Shown here: piece by piece, positions 15,205 to 22,232 of the stretch
Position numbering within the stretch: the stretch's first letter is position 1
How the letters are laid out: every line of letters starts with the position of its first letter
Assembly (NCBI GenBank): GCA_030054015.1
Contig: JASGCR010000002.1
Span: 1-27,420 of the forward strand
Length of the DNA: 27,420 nucleotides
Direction of reading: 5' to 3'
Source of the DNA: Candidatus Symbiobacter sp.
GTDB lineage: Bacteria; Pseudomonadota; Alphaproteobacteria; Elsterales; Elsteraceae
The notes under the pieces: model-generated
Told to the model about the DNA's origin: nothing
What the model saw: the letters and a program-made list of their open reading frames with translations, nothing else
Database searches by the model: none
Translations under genes and position numbers: made by a program

Positions 15205-16335
15205 ATGGAAAAAATAATTTTGGCGATTGAAACCAGTTGCGATGAATGTGCCGCCGCCCTGGTGCGGGGGGATAAAACCATTCTGTCCTCGGTGATTCAT
15301 ACCCAATTGGAAACCCATCTCCAATATGGCGGGGTGGTGCCGGAATTGGCGGCGCGGGCGCATTTAGAGACCATTCAAGCCGTCGTGACACGTGCCTTGA
15401 CCGAGGCGGGATGCGGCTACCAAGATATCAACGCGGTGGCGGCGACGATTGGCCCTGGCCTGATTGGCGGGGTGTTGGTGGGGGCGAATTTTGCCAAAGC
15501 GGTGGCCTTGGCGCGGGGCTTGCCTTTTATGGGGGTGAATCACCTGGAAGGCCATGCTTTGACGGTGCGTTTGACGGATGATGTCGCTTTTCCCTATTTA
15601 TTGCTATTGGTGTCGGGCGGGCATAGCCAGATTCTGGCGGTCTTGGGGGTGGGGCAATACCGCCAATTGGGGACGACGCTGGATGATGCGGTGGGGGAGT
15701 GTTTTGACAAAGTGGCGAAAATTTTGGGCTTGGGCTTTCCGGGCGGCCCGGCGGTCGAGGCGGCGGCGCGGTTGGGCCAGGCGCAGCGATTCGCGCTGCC
15801 AACGCCGATGCGCGGGCGGCCGGGCTGTGATTTATCCTTTTCCGGTTTGAAAACGGCGGTGCGCCGCCAGGTTGACGCGTTGTTAAACACCCAACCAAAG
15901 GGTTTGTCGCCCCAAGACCGCACTGATATGGCCGCGAGTTTTCAACGCGCCGCCAGCGATTGCCTGACCGACCGCGTGAGTCAAGCGATGATTGTGTTTC
16001 GCCGCGATTATATCAACCAGGTCGGGTACCAGGTCGGGTACCGGGCGGGTGACCCGGCGCATGACCCGGCGGGCGCGTCGATGCGCCAGGAACCGACTTT
16101 GGTGGTGGCGGGGGGTGTGGCCGCCAACCAAACCTTGCGCCAGGATTTGGCGCAATTGGCGAGACAGCAAGGTTTTCGCTGGGTGGCACCGCCCTTGGCT
16201 TTATGTACCGATAATGCGGCCATGATTGGCTGGGCGGGGTTAGAACGTTTCCGCCTGGGGTTGATTGATCCCTTAACCGTACCGACCCGCCCGCGCTGGC
16301 CGCTGGATGAGATGAATGAGGGAGGGCGGGCGTAA
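15205..16335 (+). CDS. tsaD: tRNA N6-adenosine threonylcarbamoyltransferase
   Basis: Transfers the threonylcarbamoyl group to A37 of ANN-decoding tRNAs, with TsaB and TsaE as partners (not in the window). The 376-residue ASKHA-fold protein begins ILAIETSCDECAAALV, has GPGLIGGVLVGANFAKA, metal-binding histidines in NHLEGHA (about 111-117), LLVSGGHSQI, GEAFDK-like GECFDKVAKILGLGFPGG, and VVAGGVAANQTLR. About 25 residues before that last motif (YQVGYQVGYRAGDPAHDPAG) arise from 12-bp tandem units at 16018-16065 and lengthen the protein. Its stop abuts the gpsA start directly. Confidence 0.95.
   Translation: MEKIILAIETSCDECAAALVRGDKTILSSVIHTQLETHLQYGGVVPELAARAHLETIQAVVTRALTEAGCGYQDINAVAATIGPGLIGGVLVGANFAKAVALARGLPFMGVNHLEGHALTVRLTDDVAFPYLLLLVSGGHSQILAVLGVGQYRQLGTTLDDAVGECFDKVAKILGLGFPGGPAVEAAARLGQAQRFALPTPMRGRPGCDLSFSGLKTAVRRQVDALLNTQPKGLSPQDRTDMAASFQRAASDCLTDRVSQAMIVFRRDYINQVGYQVGYRAGDPAHDPAGASMRQEPTLVVAGGVAANQTLRQDLAQLARQQGFRWVAPPLALCTDNAAMIGWAGLERFRLGLIDPLTVPTRPRWPLDEMNEGGRA
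16018..16065. repeat. In-frame 12-bp tandem repeat in tsaD
   Basis: Two identical units CAGGTCGGGTAC (16018-16041) followed by diverged units CGGGCGGGTGAC and CCGGCGCATGAC and a partial fifth. They encode Gln-Val-Gly-Tyr repeats and a related Asp-Pro-Ala stretch. Confidence 0.9.
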
Positions 16336-17352
16336 ATGCAGCCAGCAGAGTCACACGCACCAGCTTTGACCGTGGTGGGCGGCGGGGCCTGGGGCACGGC
16401 CCTGGCCCAAACCCTGGCTGTGGCCGGAAAATACCAACCGATTCAATTGCTTGTGCGGACATCTGAACAAGCCAGGTTAATGATGGAAACCCGTGAAAAT
16501 CCGCGCTATTTGCCTGGCCTTCGCTTGCATCCGGCGATTATGCCGCACAGTGATCCCGCATTGGTTGCATCGTCAGAGATTGTGGTCTTGGTGGTGCCAG
16601 GGCAAAATTTGCGCGACTGTTTGGACGGGCTTGGCCGCCATCTTCATCCCCAGGCGACGATTATCCTGGCGATTAAAGGGCTTGAGAAAAACAGCCAACG
16701 CCGCATGAGTGAAATTGTCGCAGAGTATCTGCCCGGCCACCCTCTCGCGGTTTTGTCCGGCCCCAGTTTTGCCCATGAAGTCATGCGTGGCCTGCCTTGT
16801 TCCTTGGTGCTGGCGGCGAAAAATCTGGATGCGGCGACGGCATTATTGCCGATTTTTACCACCGCATCGATGCGGCTTTATCCCTCATCTGATATGGTCG
16901 GGGTGGAATTGGGCGGCGCGGTCAAAAATGTGTTGGCGATTGCCTGTGGCATTGCGGCGGGGCTTTGCTTGGGCGAGAATGCGCGGGCGGCTTTGATAAC
17001 GCGGGGCTTGGCGGAGATGATGCGCTTAGGCCTGGCGATGGGGGCGGCGGGCAAAACCCTCTCTGGCCTGTCGGGTTTGGGCGATTTGGTGCTGACCTGT
17101 GGCGGCGAGACCTCGCGCAATTTTCGCTTTGGGCTGGCCCTGGGCGGGGGGGAAAATGCCCGCCTGGCCGAGCGGCGGATTGGCACGGTCGAGGGGATTC
17201 ATACGGTGGATGCGGTGGTGAGCCTGGCCGCAAAATACCAGGTCGACACGCCAATCAGCCAAGCGGTACAGCGCATCATGGCGGAAGAATTATCGCCGCA
17301 GGCGGCGGTGATTGGCTTGATGACGCGCGATATTCGTAACCAGGGAGAATGA
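16336..17352 (+). CDS. gpsA: NAD(P)-dependent glycerol-3-phosphate dehydrogenase
   Basis: Reduces dihydroxyacetone phosphate to sn-glycerol-3-phosphate for phospholipid synthesis. The 338-residue protein has the Rossmann motif VVGGGAWGTALAQTLA near the N-terminus (usually G-x-G-x-WG), then VVPGQNLRD, AIKGLE, LSGPSFAHEV, the catalytic lysine in VELGGAVKNVLAIACGIAAG, and LSGLGDLVLTC with SRNFRFG, all standard. GGAGGG lies about 9 nt upstream, inside the tsaD 3' end, so translation is probably coupled. Position after tsaD is common in alphaproteobacteria. Confidence 0.96.
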   Translation: MQPAESHAPALTVVGGGAWGTALAQTLAVAGKYQPIQLLVRTSEQARLMMETRENPRYLPGLRLHPAIMPHSDPALVASSEIVVLVVPGQNLRDCLDGLGRHLHPQATIILAIKGLEKNSQRRMSEIVAEYLPGHPLAVLSGPSFAHEVMRGLPCSLVLAAKNLDAATALLPIFTTASMRLYPSSDMVGVELGGAVKNVLAIACGIAAGLCLGENARAALITRGLAEMMRLGLAMGAAGKTLSGLSGLGDLVLTCGGETSRNFRFGLALGGGENARLAERRIGTVEGIHTVDAVVSLAAKYQVDTPISQAVQRIMAEELSPQAAVIGLMTRDIRNQGE

Positions 17353-17356
17353 CACT

Positions 17357-18121
17357 ATGGCGAGCATCCTCCGATTTTATCACCGTCTGGCGCCGTTTTG
17401 GGCGAAAGCCACGACCCCCAGCGCGGTTTTGCGTCTTTTGGCCGCGATGCAGAGTTGGCTGGGCTGGGGCAGTGTGGTTTTATTGGCGATTGGTCTGGTG
17501 TGGTCGCTTTTGGTCGCTCCGCCCGATTACCAACAAGGCGAGGCGGTACGCATCATGTTTCTTCATGTTCCTTGTGCCTGGTTGGCTCTTGCGATTTACA
17601 GCATGATGGCAATAATGAGCGCGATGGCCTTGATTTGGCGGCATAATCTGGCCTTTATCACCATTCGTGCCATGGCCCCGGTGGGGGCGGTGTTTGCCTT
17701 TTTATGTTTGTTCACCGGCGCGATTTGGGGCAAACCCATGTGGGGAACTTGGTGGGTGTGGGACGCAAGATTGACCTCGATGCTGATTTTGTGGTTTTTT
17801 TATCTGGGCTATTTGGCCTTGCTCGCGGTCACCCAAGATCGCGGGCGGGGGGAGCGGGCGGCGGCGATTCTGGCCTTGGTCGGCGGCATTAACGTTCCCA
17901 TTGTTAAATATTCGGTCGATTGGTGGCACAGCCTGCACCAACCGGCGAGCATATTGCGCCTGGGCGGGCCGCGCATTGCGGCGGAAATCTTGGCCCCGCT
18001 TTTGCTCATGATTGTGGCGATGACGGTGTTTGCCCTTTATGTGATATGTCTTAATCTGCGGCGATTGCTCATTGAACGCAAAAATCTGGCGGCGCGGCTG
18101 CGGCAGAATCTGGTGGCTTGA
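17357..18121 (+). CDS. ccmC: Cytochrome c maturation heme-handling protein CcmC
   Basis: An inner membrane protein of System I that loads heme onto CcmE. The 254-residue protein has six predicted spans. The WWD signature GKPMWGTWWVWDARLTS (about 123-139) faces the periplasm, flanked by conserved histidines in FLHVPCAWLA (about His70) and WWHSLHQPASI (about 190-200). It begins 4 bp after gpsA, with GGGAG about 10 nt before the ATG. The ATP-binding partners CcmA and CcmB are not in the window. Confidence 0.96.
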   Translation: MASILRFYHRLAPFWAKATTPSAVLRLLAAMQSWLGWGSVVLLAIGLVWSLLVAPPDYQQGEAVRIMFLHVPCAWLALAIYSMMAIMSAMALIWRHNLAFITIRAMAPVGAVFAFLCLFTGAIWGKPMWGTWWVWDARLTSMLILWFFYLGYLALLAVTQDRGRGERAAAILALVGGINVPIVKYSVDWWHSLHQPASILRLGGPRIAAEILAPLLLMIVAMTVFALYVICLNLRRLLIERKNLAARLRQNLVA

Positions 18122-18160
18122 CATAAGGTTAAACATGCTAAACAAAGGGGGCGGTCGCAC

Positions 18161-18379
18161 ATGGCAGAGGCATTAAGCAGCATTGGCTATAAATTAAGCC
18201 ATTTTTCTGAATTTATGGCGATGGGTGGCTATGGTTTTTACGTCTGGTCGTGTTATGGCCTGGGCTTGGTCGTTTTGGCCGCGTTGGTGATGTATTATCG
18301 CCGCCGTTTGCGCCAGGCTTTGCGCGACCAGGTTTTACGCGACCAGGTCACATCGGGTGATGGCACAACATGCGCATAA
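18161..18379 (+). CDS. ccmD: Cytochrome c maturation protein CcmD
   Basis: A 72-residue membrane peptide that helps release holo-CcmE from CcmC. FMAMGGYGFYVWSCYGLGLV (about 18-37) is the typical CcmD motif and start of its single span, followed by the basic YYRRRLRQ. The C-terminal LRQALRDQVLRDQV contains a short near-tandem duplication (CGCGACCAGGT twice, about 18324-18350). Its end overlaps the ccmE start by 10 bp. Confidence 0.9.
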   Translation: MAEALSSIGYKLSHFSEFMAMGGYGFYVWSCYGLGLVVLAALVMYYRRRLRQALRDQVLRDQVTSGDGTTCA

Positions 18380-18867
18380 AACCCAAATATCGTCGGTTGC
18401 TGTTGGTGGTGGCCTCGTTGTTGCTCTTGGGCGGGGCGGTGGCCTTAATGTTGGTGGCGTTCAAAGATGGGGTGGTGTTTTTCTACACCCCGACCGAATT
18501 ACACCAACCCAAAAACCAAGCCAAAATAACGCCAGATCGCCCGGTGCGGGTGGGCGGCCTGGTGGCGGTGCATTCGCTGCAAGCTGGTGCGGATGGGCTT
18601 AGCTATCAGTTTATCATCACGGACTTGTCGGATCAGCTTGCGGTTGTTTATACTGGCGTCTTGCCGGATTTGTTCCGCGAAGGGCAAGGGGTGGTGGCCG
18701 AGGGGCATCTTCTCCCCACTGGCACCTTGGTGGCGACCACCGTTCTGGCCAAACATGACGAAAGATATATGCCAAAACCTCTGGTTGATCAGTTGAAAGC
18801 AACCGGCCGTTGGCAAGAAGGGCAAATGCCATCCGAACAAAATTATGTTAAAACACCGAGACCTTGA
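18370..18867 (+). CDS. ccmE: Cytochrome c maturation heme chaperone CcmE
   Basis: Periplasmic, membrane-tethered carrier that binds heme covalently and hands it to CcmF. The 165-residue protein has a cytoplasmic RxKPKYRR start, one span (about 10-30), the OB-fold domain (VRVGGLVAVHSL, VVYTGVLPDLFREGQGVVAEG), and the heme-attachment His129 with Tyr133 in AKHDERYMP. The last residues (TPRP) and the TGA stop lie in a repeat module, so the natural C-terminus may have been changed by insertion. Confidence 0.95.
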   Translation: MRIKPKYRRLLLVVASLLLLGGAVALMLVAFKDGVVFFYTPTELHQPKNQAKITPDRPVRVGGLVAVHSLQAGADGLSYQFIITDLSDQLAVVYTGVLPDLFREGQGVVAEGHLLPTGTLVATTVLAKHDERYMPKPLVDQLKATGRWQEGQMPSEQNYVKTPRP

Positions 18868-18894
18868 AACTTCGCCTTTATGCCCCCCCCTTTC

Positions 18895-18915
18895 TAAGGA
18901 AGGTCTGATTAAGTC
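18895..18915. repeat. Inverted terminal module of the element family
   Basis: TAAGGAAGGTCTGATTAAGTC is the exact reverse complement of the module at 12949-12969. It follows directly on a broken C-rich end palindrome, the same junction seen at 12705-12740. Confidence 0.8.
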
Positions 18916-18937
18916 ACTTTTTTGCCAAAAGAGACAC

Positions 18938-19038
18938 GCATTTGCGAGCGGCGTAGCCGCGAAGCAATCCAGAAAAATCTAGCAATTTCAGGATGTTACT
19001 GGATTGCTTCGCGGGCGTAAACGCCCGCTCGCAAATGC
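18938..19038. repeat. Long imperfect palindrome downstream of ccmE
   Basis: The left arm 18938-18972 (GCATTTGCGAGCGG to GAAGCAATCCAG) pairs with the right arm 18999-19038 (CTGGATTGCTTCGCGG to CGCTCGCAAATGC) around a 26-bp centre. Each arm contains its own small hairpin (CGGCGTAGCCG on the left, GGGCGTAAACGCCC on the right). Either a transcript hairpin or a cruciform is possible; it is unlike the E elements in sequence but similar in its nested-hairpin design. Confidence 0.8.
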
Positions 19039-19078
19039 CATTTCCTGGATTCTGAGACTTATTCGGACATTCCTAAAG

Positions 19079-19341
19079 GAACCTCTGAATAAGGCGAAAA
19101 AATCTCTGACCCCCCCTTCTTTAGAAGGGGGGGATAGAAAAGCTAGGCGACTGCGAAGCAGGCGACGTAGCTTTTCTTGGGGGGGTTGGTGCAATATATT
19201 GATTCTGATCAGATTTTTACCATCACCAACCCCCCCGACCGATCCTAGGCGGCAAGCCGCCATGGATCGGTTTCCCCCCCTTCCTAAGCAGGAAGGGGGG
19301 GGTCATAAATGTTCCTCGACTTAACCAGACCTTCCCTAAAG
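19079..19341. mobile_element. Candidate MITE-like insertion carrying E4, flanked by CCTAAAG duplication
   Basis: CCTAAAG occurs at 19072-19078 and 19335-19341. The inside ends are imperfect inverted repeats, GAACCTCTGAATAAGGC on the left and GACTTAACCAGACCTTC on the right (12 of 17 match when one is reversed). Size (about 260 bp), end sequence and internal E element match the unit at 12724-12971. Deleting it would join a right and a left terminal module, which is what a short two-module hairpin host would look like. Confidence 0.45.
19110..19302. repeat. Composite palindromic element E4 (inverted orientation)
   Basis: Read in reverse it aligns with E1-E3. Its left hairpin (from 19135, AGAAAAGCTAGGCGACTGCG) is the reverse complement of the right hairpin of E1. 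The centre contains ATTCTGATCAGATTTTTA as in E2, and the other hairpin is ACCGATCC...GGATCGGT, related to E3 and the copy at 27370. The two end palindromes differ: the E2-type (TTCTTTAGAA) at 19110-19133 and the E1-type (TTCCTAAGCAGGAA) at 19274-19302, so this copy is a mosaic. Confidence 0.9.
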
Positions 19342-19357
19342 AAGGTCTGGTTAAGGC
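19318..19357. repeat. Two-module hairpin
   Basis: GACTTAACCAGACCTTC (19318-19334) pairs with GAAGGTCTGGTTAAGGC (19341-19357) around CCTAAA, with 16 of 17 pairs. Both arms are terminal modules of the element family. It lies about 60 bp before the ccmF start. Confidence 0.85.
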
Positions 19358-19418
19358 GCAAAGGCGAATCCCATGATCCTTAATCCCCCGCCCAACCGAC
19401 AGCCAAAGGTTAGATAAA

Positions 19419-21608
19419 TTGTATTTCACAGAATCGGGACATTTTGCCTTGATCTTGGCGGCGGTGATTGCGCTGTTGCAGGCGGTCTGTGGGTTTTATG
19501 GGGCCAGTGCGCGGCGACTGGTCTATGTGCAGGTGGCAGAGAGGGGGGCATTGCTGCAATTTACGGCGGTGGCGGTCAGTTTTGCCTGTTTAATGTCGCG
19601 CTTTATCGCCTCGGATTTTTCGGTGGCTCTGGTGGCGCAGGGGTCGCGTTATGATTTACCCTTAATGTATCGCATGACGGCTTTGTGGGGCAATCACGAA
19701 GGCTCGATGCTGTTATGGGTCACGATTTTGGCCTTGTTTGGCGCGGGTTTTGTCATAAGCAGTGGCAAATTGGCCCCGCTGTTGCGGGTGCGGGTGGTGG
19801 CGGTGATGGGGCTGATTGGGGTGGGGTTTTACGGCTTTATCTTATTCACCTCGGATCCGTTTGCGCGATTGTCGCCCGCCCCGATTGAGGGGCAAGGCCT
19901 CAATCCGATTTTAATGGACCCTGGCCTGGCGTTTCACCCGCCTTTGCTTTATTTGGGCTATGTCGGATTTGCGGTGGCTTTTGCCTTTGCGGTGGCGGGG
20001 TTGTTGGCGGGCGAGATTGATGCCGCCTGGTCGCGTTGGTTGCGGCCTTGGGTGCTGACGGCGTGGATTTTTCTGACGCTGGGCATTTGTTTGGGCAGTT
20101 GGTGGGCTTATTATACTTTGGGGTGGGGCGGCTGGTGGTTTTGGGACCCGGTCGAAAATGCCGCTTTGATGCCGTGGTTGCTGGGGACGGCCTTGCTGCA
20201 TTCGGTGTTGGTGGTGGAGCGGCGCGAGGCCTTAAAACGCTGGACATTATTATTGGCGATTTTGACCTTTGGACTTAGCCTGATCGGTACCTTTTTGGTG
20301 CGGTCGGGGGTTTTGACCTCGGTTCATGCCTTTGCCAGTGATCCTGAACGCGGGGTCTATATTTTGCTGTTGGTCGTGGTTTTATTGGGCGGCGCGTTGC
20401 TGTTATACGCGTTGCGGGTGCCGCGTCTGAGCCATGGAGGGATTTTTGCCCCGATCAGCCGTGAATCGGCCCTGGTGGTGAATAACATCGCTTTGTGTTC
20501 GGCGGCGGTGGCGGTGTTTGTGGGGACGCTCTACCCGATTGTCCTTGGCATTATTGGGGCGGCACCGGTGACGGTGGGGCCGCCTTATTTTATGATCACA
20601 TTTTTGCCGATGGTGACACCTTTATTGGTGGCGGTGGCGATTGGGCCGATGCTGGCTTGGAAACAGGCCGATCTTTGGGCAGCGATGCAACGACTTGGCG
20701 TGGCGGCACTGGGTCTGCTGTTGGTATTGGGCTGTGTGTATGGGGTGGTGGCGCATGTGCCGGCCTTGGCCTGGTTTGGGGTGGGGTTTGCGACATGGAT
20801 TGCCCTTGGTACCCTCACCGAATGGTCGGAACGGGTTGGCTTGTTTCATCTGCCGCTCCAGGTGGTGATGCGGCGGATGCGCTTTTTGCCGATGTCGGCC
20901 TGGGGCAAAAGCCTCGCTCATATGGGCTTGGCGGTGTCGATCTTGGGCATGGCCGGATCGGCGTTTCGGGACGAAGCCATCCAGGTCATGTACCCGCAAC
21001 AAAGCCTAACCCTGGGTCACCTAAGCTTGCAGATGAACCAGATCACCCGCGCCGACAAAGGCGGCTACCTCGCCGATAGGGCCGAATTCAGCGTGTGGCG
21101 CAAGGGCAAAAACATCAATAGCTTGGTGGCGGAGAGGCGGATTTTTGGCGAAAAATCTGATTCATCCGAGGGGCAGGTCACCCAGGTCACGGCGATTGCC
21201 TCGCATGGATTTTATAATCTTTATGTCGCTTTGGGCAATCTGGCACCGCCTAATTCCGGTTCCGGTTCCGGTTCCAGTTCCAGTTCCGGTTCCGGTTCCA
21301 GTTCCAATTCCAATTCCAATTCCAATGACACGGCGGGAAAGTTTTTGAAAAAAGGCAACATGTCGGCAGAAAAACCCAATTCTGCCGCCAACCCGCCACT
21401 GCCACCGCCAAGCCTCGCCGCGCCGCCGCCTGCGACCGGTTTCGTCGTGCGGGTTTATTTAACCCCTTTGGAATCGTTTATTTGGTTTGGGGCGGTGATG
21501 ATGGCGTTGGGCGGCGGGTTGGCTTTGTTGGACCGCACGTCGCATCAACGGCAATTGCGCTTATGGACGAAAATGGGCTTGGATGGCGGCGAGCGGAGGA
21601 CATTCTGA
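19419..21608 (+). CDS. ccmF: Cytochrome c heme lyase subunit CcmF
   Basis: A large multi-span membrane protein that takes heme from CcmE and, with CcmH, attaches it to apocytochrome c. The 729-residue protein starts with the family sequence ESGHFALILAA and carries the WWD motif WGGWWFWDPVENA (about 237-249), with conserved periplasmic histidines such as the one in FHPPLLYLGYVGFA (His173). No in-frame ATG precedes the conserved start; TTG 19419, with AAAGG about 10 nt upstream, is the likely initiator. About 60 extra residues (from about 612) form a Ser/Gly/Asn then Pro-rich stretch just before the last span; the first part is a 12-unit 6-bp repeat. The region lies in the periplasmic loop, where a flexible insert may be tolerated. 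Confidence 0.95.
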   Translation: MYFTESGHFALILAAVIALLQAVCGFYGASARRLVYVQVAERGALLQFTAVAVSFACLMSRFIASDFSVALVAQGSRYDLPLMYRMTALWGNHEGSMLLWVTILALFGAGFVISSGKLAPLLRVRVVAVMGLIGVGFYGFILFTSDPFARLSPAPIEGQGLNPILMDPGLAFHPPLLYLGYVGFAVAFAFAVAGLLAGEIDAAWSRWLRPWVLTAWIFLTLGICLGSWWAYYTLGWGGWWFWDPVENAALMPWLLGTALLHSVLVVERREALKRWTLLLAILTFGLSLIGTFLVRSGVLTSVHAFASDPERGVYILLLVVVLLGGALLLYALRVPRLSHGGIFAPISRESALVVNNIALCSAAVAVFVGTLYPIVLGIIGAAPVTVGPPYFMITFLPMVTPLLVAVAIGPMLAWKQADLWAAMQRLGVAALGLLLVLGCVYGVVAHVPALAWFGVGFATWIALGTLTEWSERVGLFHLPLQVVMRRMRFLPMSAWGKSLAHMGLAVSILGMAGSAFRDEAIQVMYPQQSLTLGHLSLQMNQITRADKGGYLADRAEFSVWRKGKNINSLVAERRIFGEKSDSSEGQVTQVTAIASHGFYNLYVALGNLAPPNSGSGSGSSSSSGSGSSSNSNSNSNDTAGKFLKKGNMSAEKPNSAANPPLPPPSLAAPPPATGFVVRVYLTPLESFIWFGAVMMALGGGLALLDRTSHQRQLRLWTKMGLDGGERRTF
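21254..21325. repeat. In-frame hexanucleotide repeat in ccmF (12 units)
   Basis: Twelve units of TTCCGG, TTCCAG or TTCCAA without interruption (72 bp). They encode a Ser-Gly/Ser-Ser/Ser-Asn tract. The units are ordered in blocks (GG, AG, GG, AG, AA), as expected from slippage of diverging units. Confidence 0.95.
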
Positions 21609-21609
21609 C

Positions 21610-22221
21610 ATGCGGCGCAATTTATGGGTGGTGATTCCGGTTTTGACGTTTATGCTGGTCGGGGTTGGGCTGTTTTTGGGGTTGCGCCATGACCCGCAAA
21701 ATTTGCCGTCGAATCTGCTGGGGCGGGCGGCCCCGCGGCTTAATTTGCCGCTTTATGCGGCGCCAGGGGCGGTACCGGGGGCGGCTCCAGGGTCACCGCC
21801 AGCAACGCCCGCCGTTTCCTCCGCCGCGGGAATGTCGCCCGCCCCGGTTGCTGGCGGCAAGGCGGCGGCACCCTTGGTGGTTAATTTTTTTGCCAGCTGG
21901 TGCGTACCCTGCCGGGCCGAGGCTGGCACCTTGCTGGCTTTGCGACAAAAACGGGATGAAGCTGGCCTTGGCCTGCGCATCATCGGCATTGTTTACAAAG
22001 ATACGCCCGCAAATATCGCGCGTTATCTCAAGGATTACGGCAATCCCTATGACCAAATCTTGGTCGATGGCGATGGGCAGGGCGGGATAGAGTTTGGGGT
22101 TTACGGCATCCCGGAAACATTTTTAATCGACCAGGGGGGCGTGATACGGCACCGTTATGCCGGAGTCTTAAGCCTGGCCGAGGATGTCCCCGCTATTTTG
22201 AAAAAATTTGGCAAAAATTAA
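21610..22221 (+). CDS. ccmG: Thiol:disulfide interchange protein CcmG (DsbE)
   Basis: A periplasmic thioredoxin-fold reductant for the apocytochrome c CxxCH cysteines. The 203-residue protein has an N-terminal membrane anchor (about 5-25) and the active site WCVPC (residues 97-101) in NFFASWCVPCRAE, with the cis-Pro loop GIPETFLID. GGAGG 11 nt before ATG 21610 fixes the start. Residues 51-85 form an Ala/Gly/Pro-rich insert before the catalytic fold; part of it comes from 12-bp units (about 21759-21794). It starts 1 bp after ccmF. The usual next gene ccmH is absent. Confidence 0.94.
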   Translation: MRRNLWVVIPVLTFMLVGVGLFLGLRHDPQNLPSNLLGRAAPRLNLPLYAAPGAVPGAAPGSPPATPAVSSAAGMSPAPVAGGKAAAPLVVNFFASWCVPCRAEAGTLLALRQKRDEAGLGLRIIGIVYKDTPANIARYLKDYGNPYDQILVDGDGQGGIEFGVYGIPETFLIDQGGVIRHRYAGVLSLAEDVPAILKKFGKN

Positions 22222-22232
22222 GGACTGATTCT

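Larger units (their letters stand above)
18868..19418. other. 551-bp gene-free block between ccmE and ccmF
   Basis: Contains, in order, an outer module with a broken end palindrome (18852-18894), an inverted terminal module (18895-18915), a long imperfect palindrome (18938-19038), a terminal module (19049-19071), an inserted unit holding element E4 (19079-19341), and a hairpin made of two terminal modules (19318-19357). No coding sequence or RNA gene recognised. ccmE and ccmF are normally adjacent. Confidence 0.8.
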
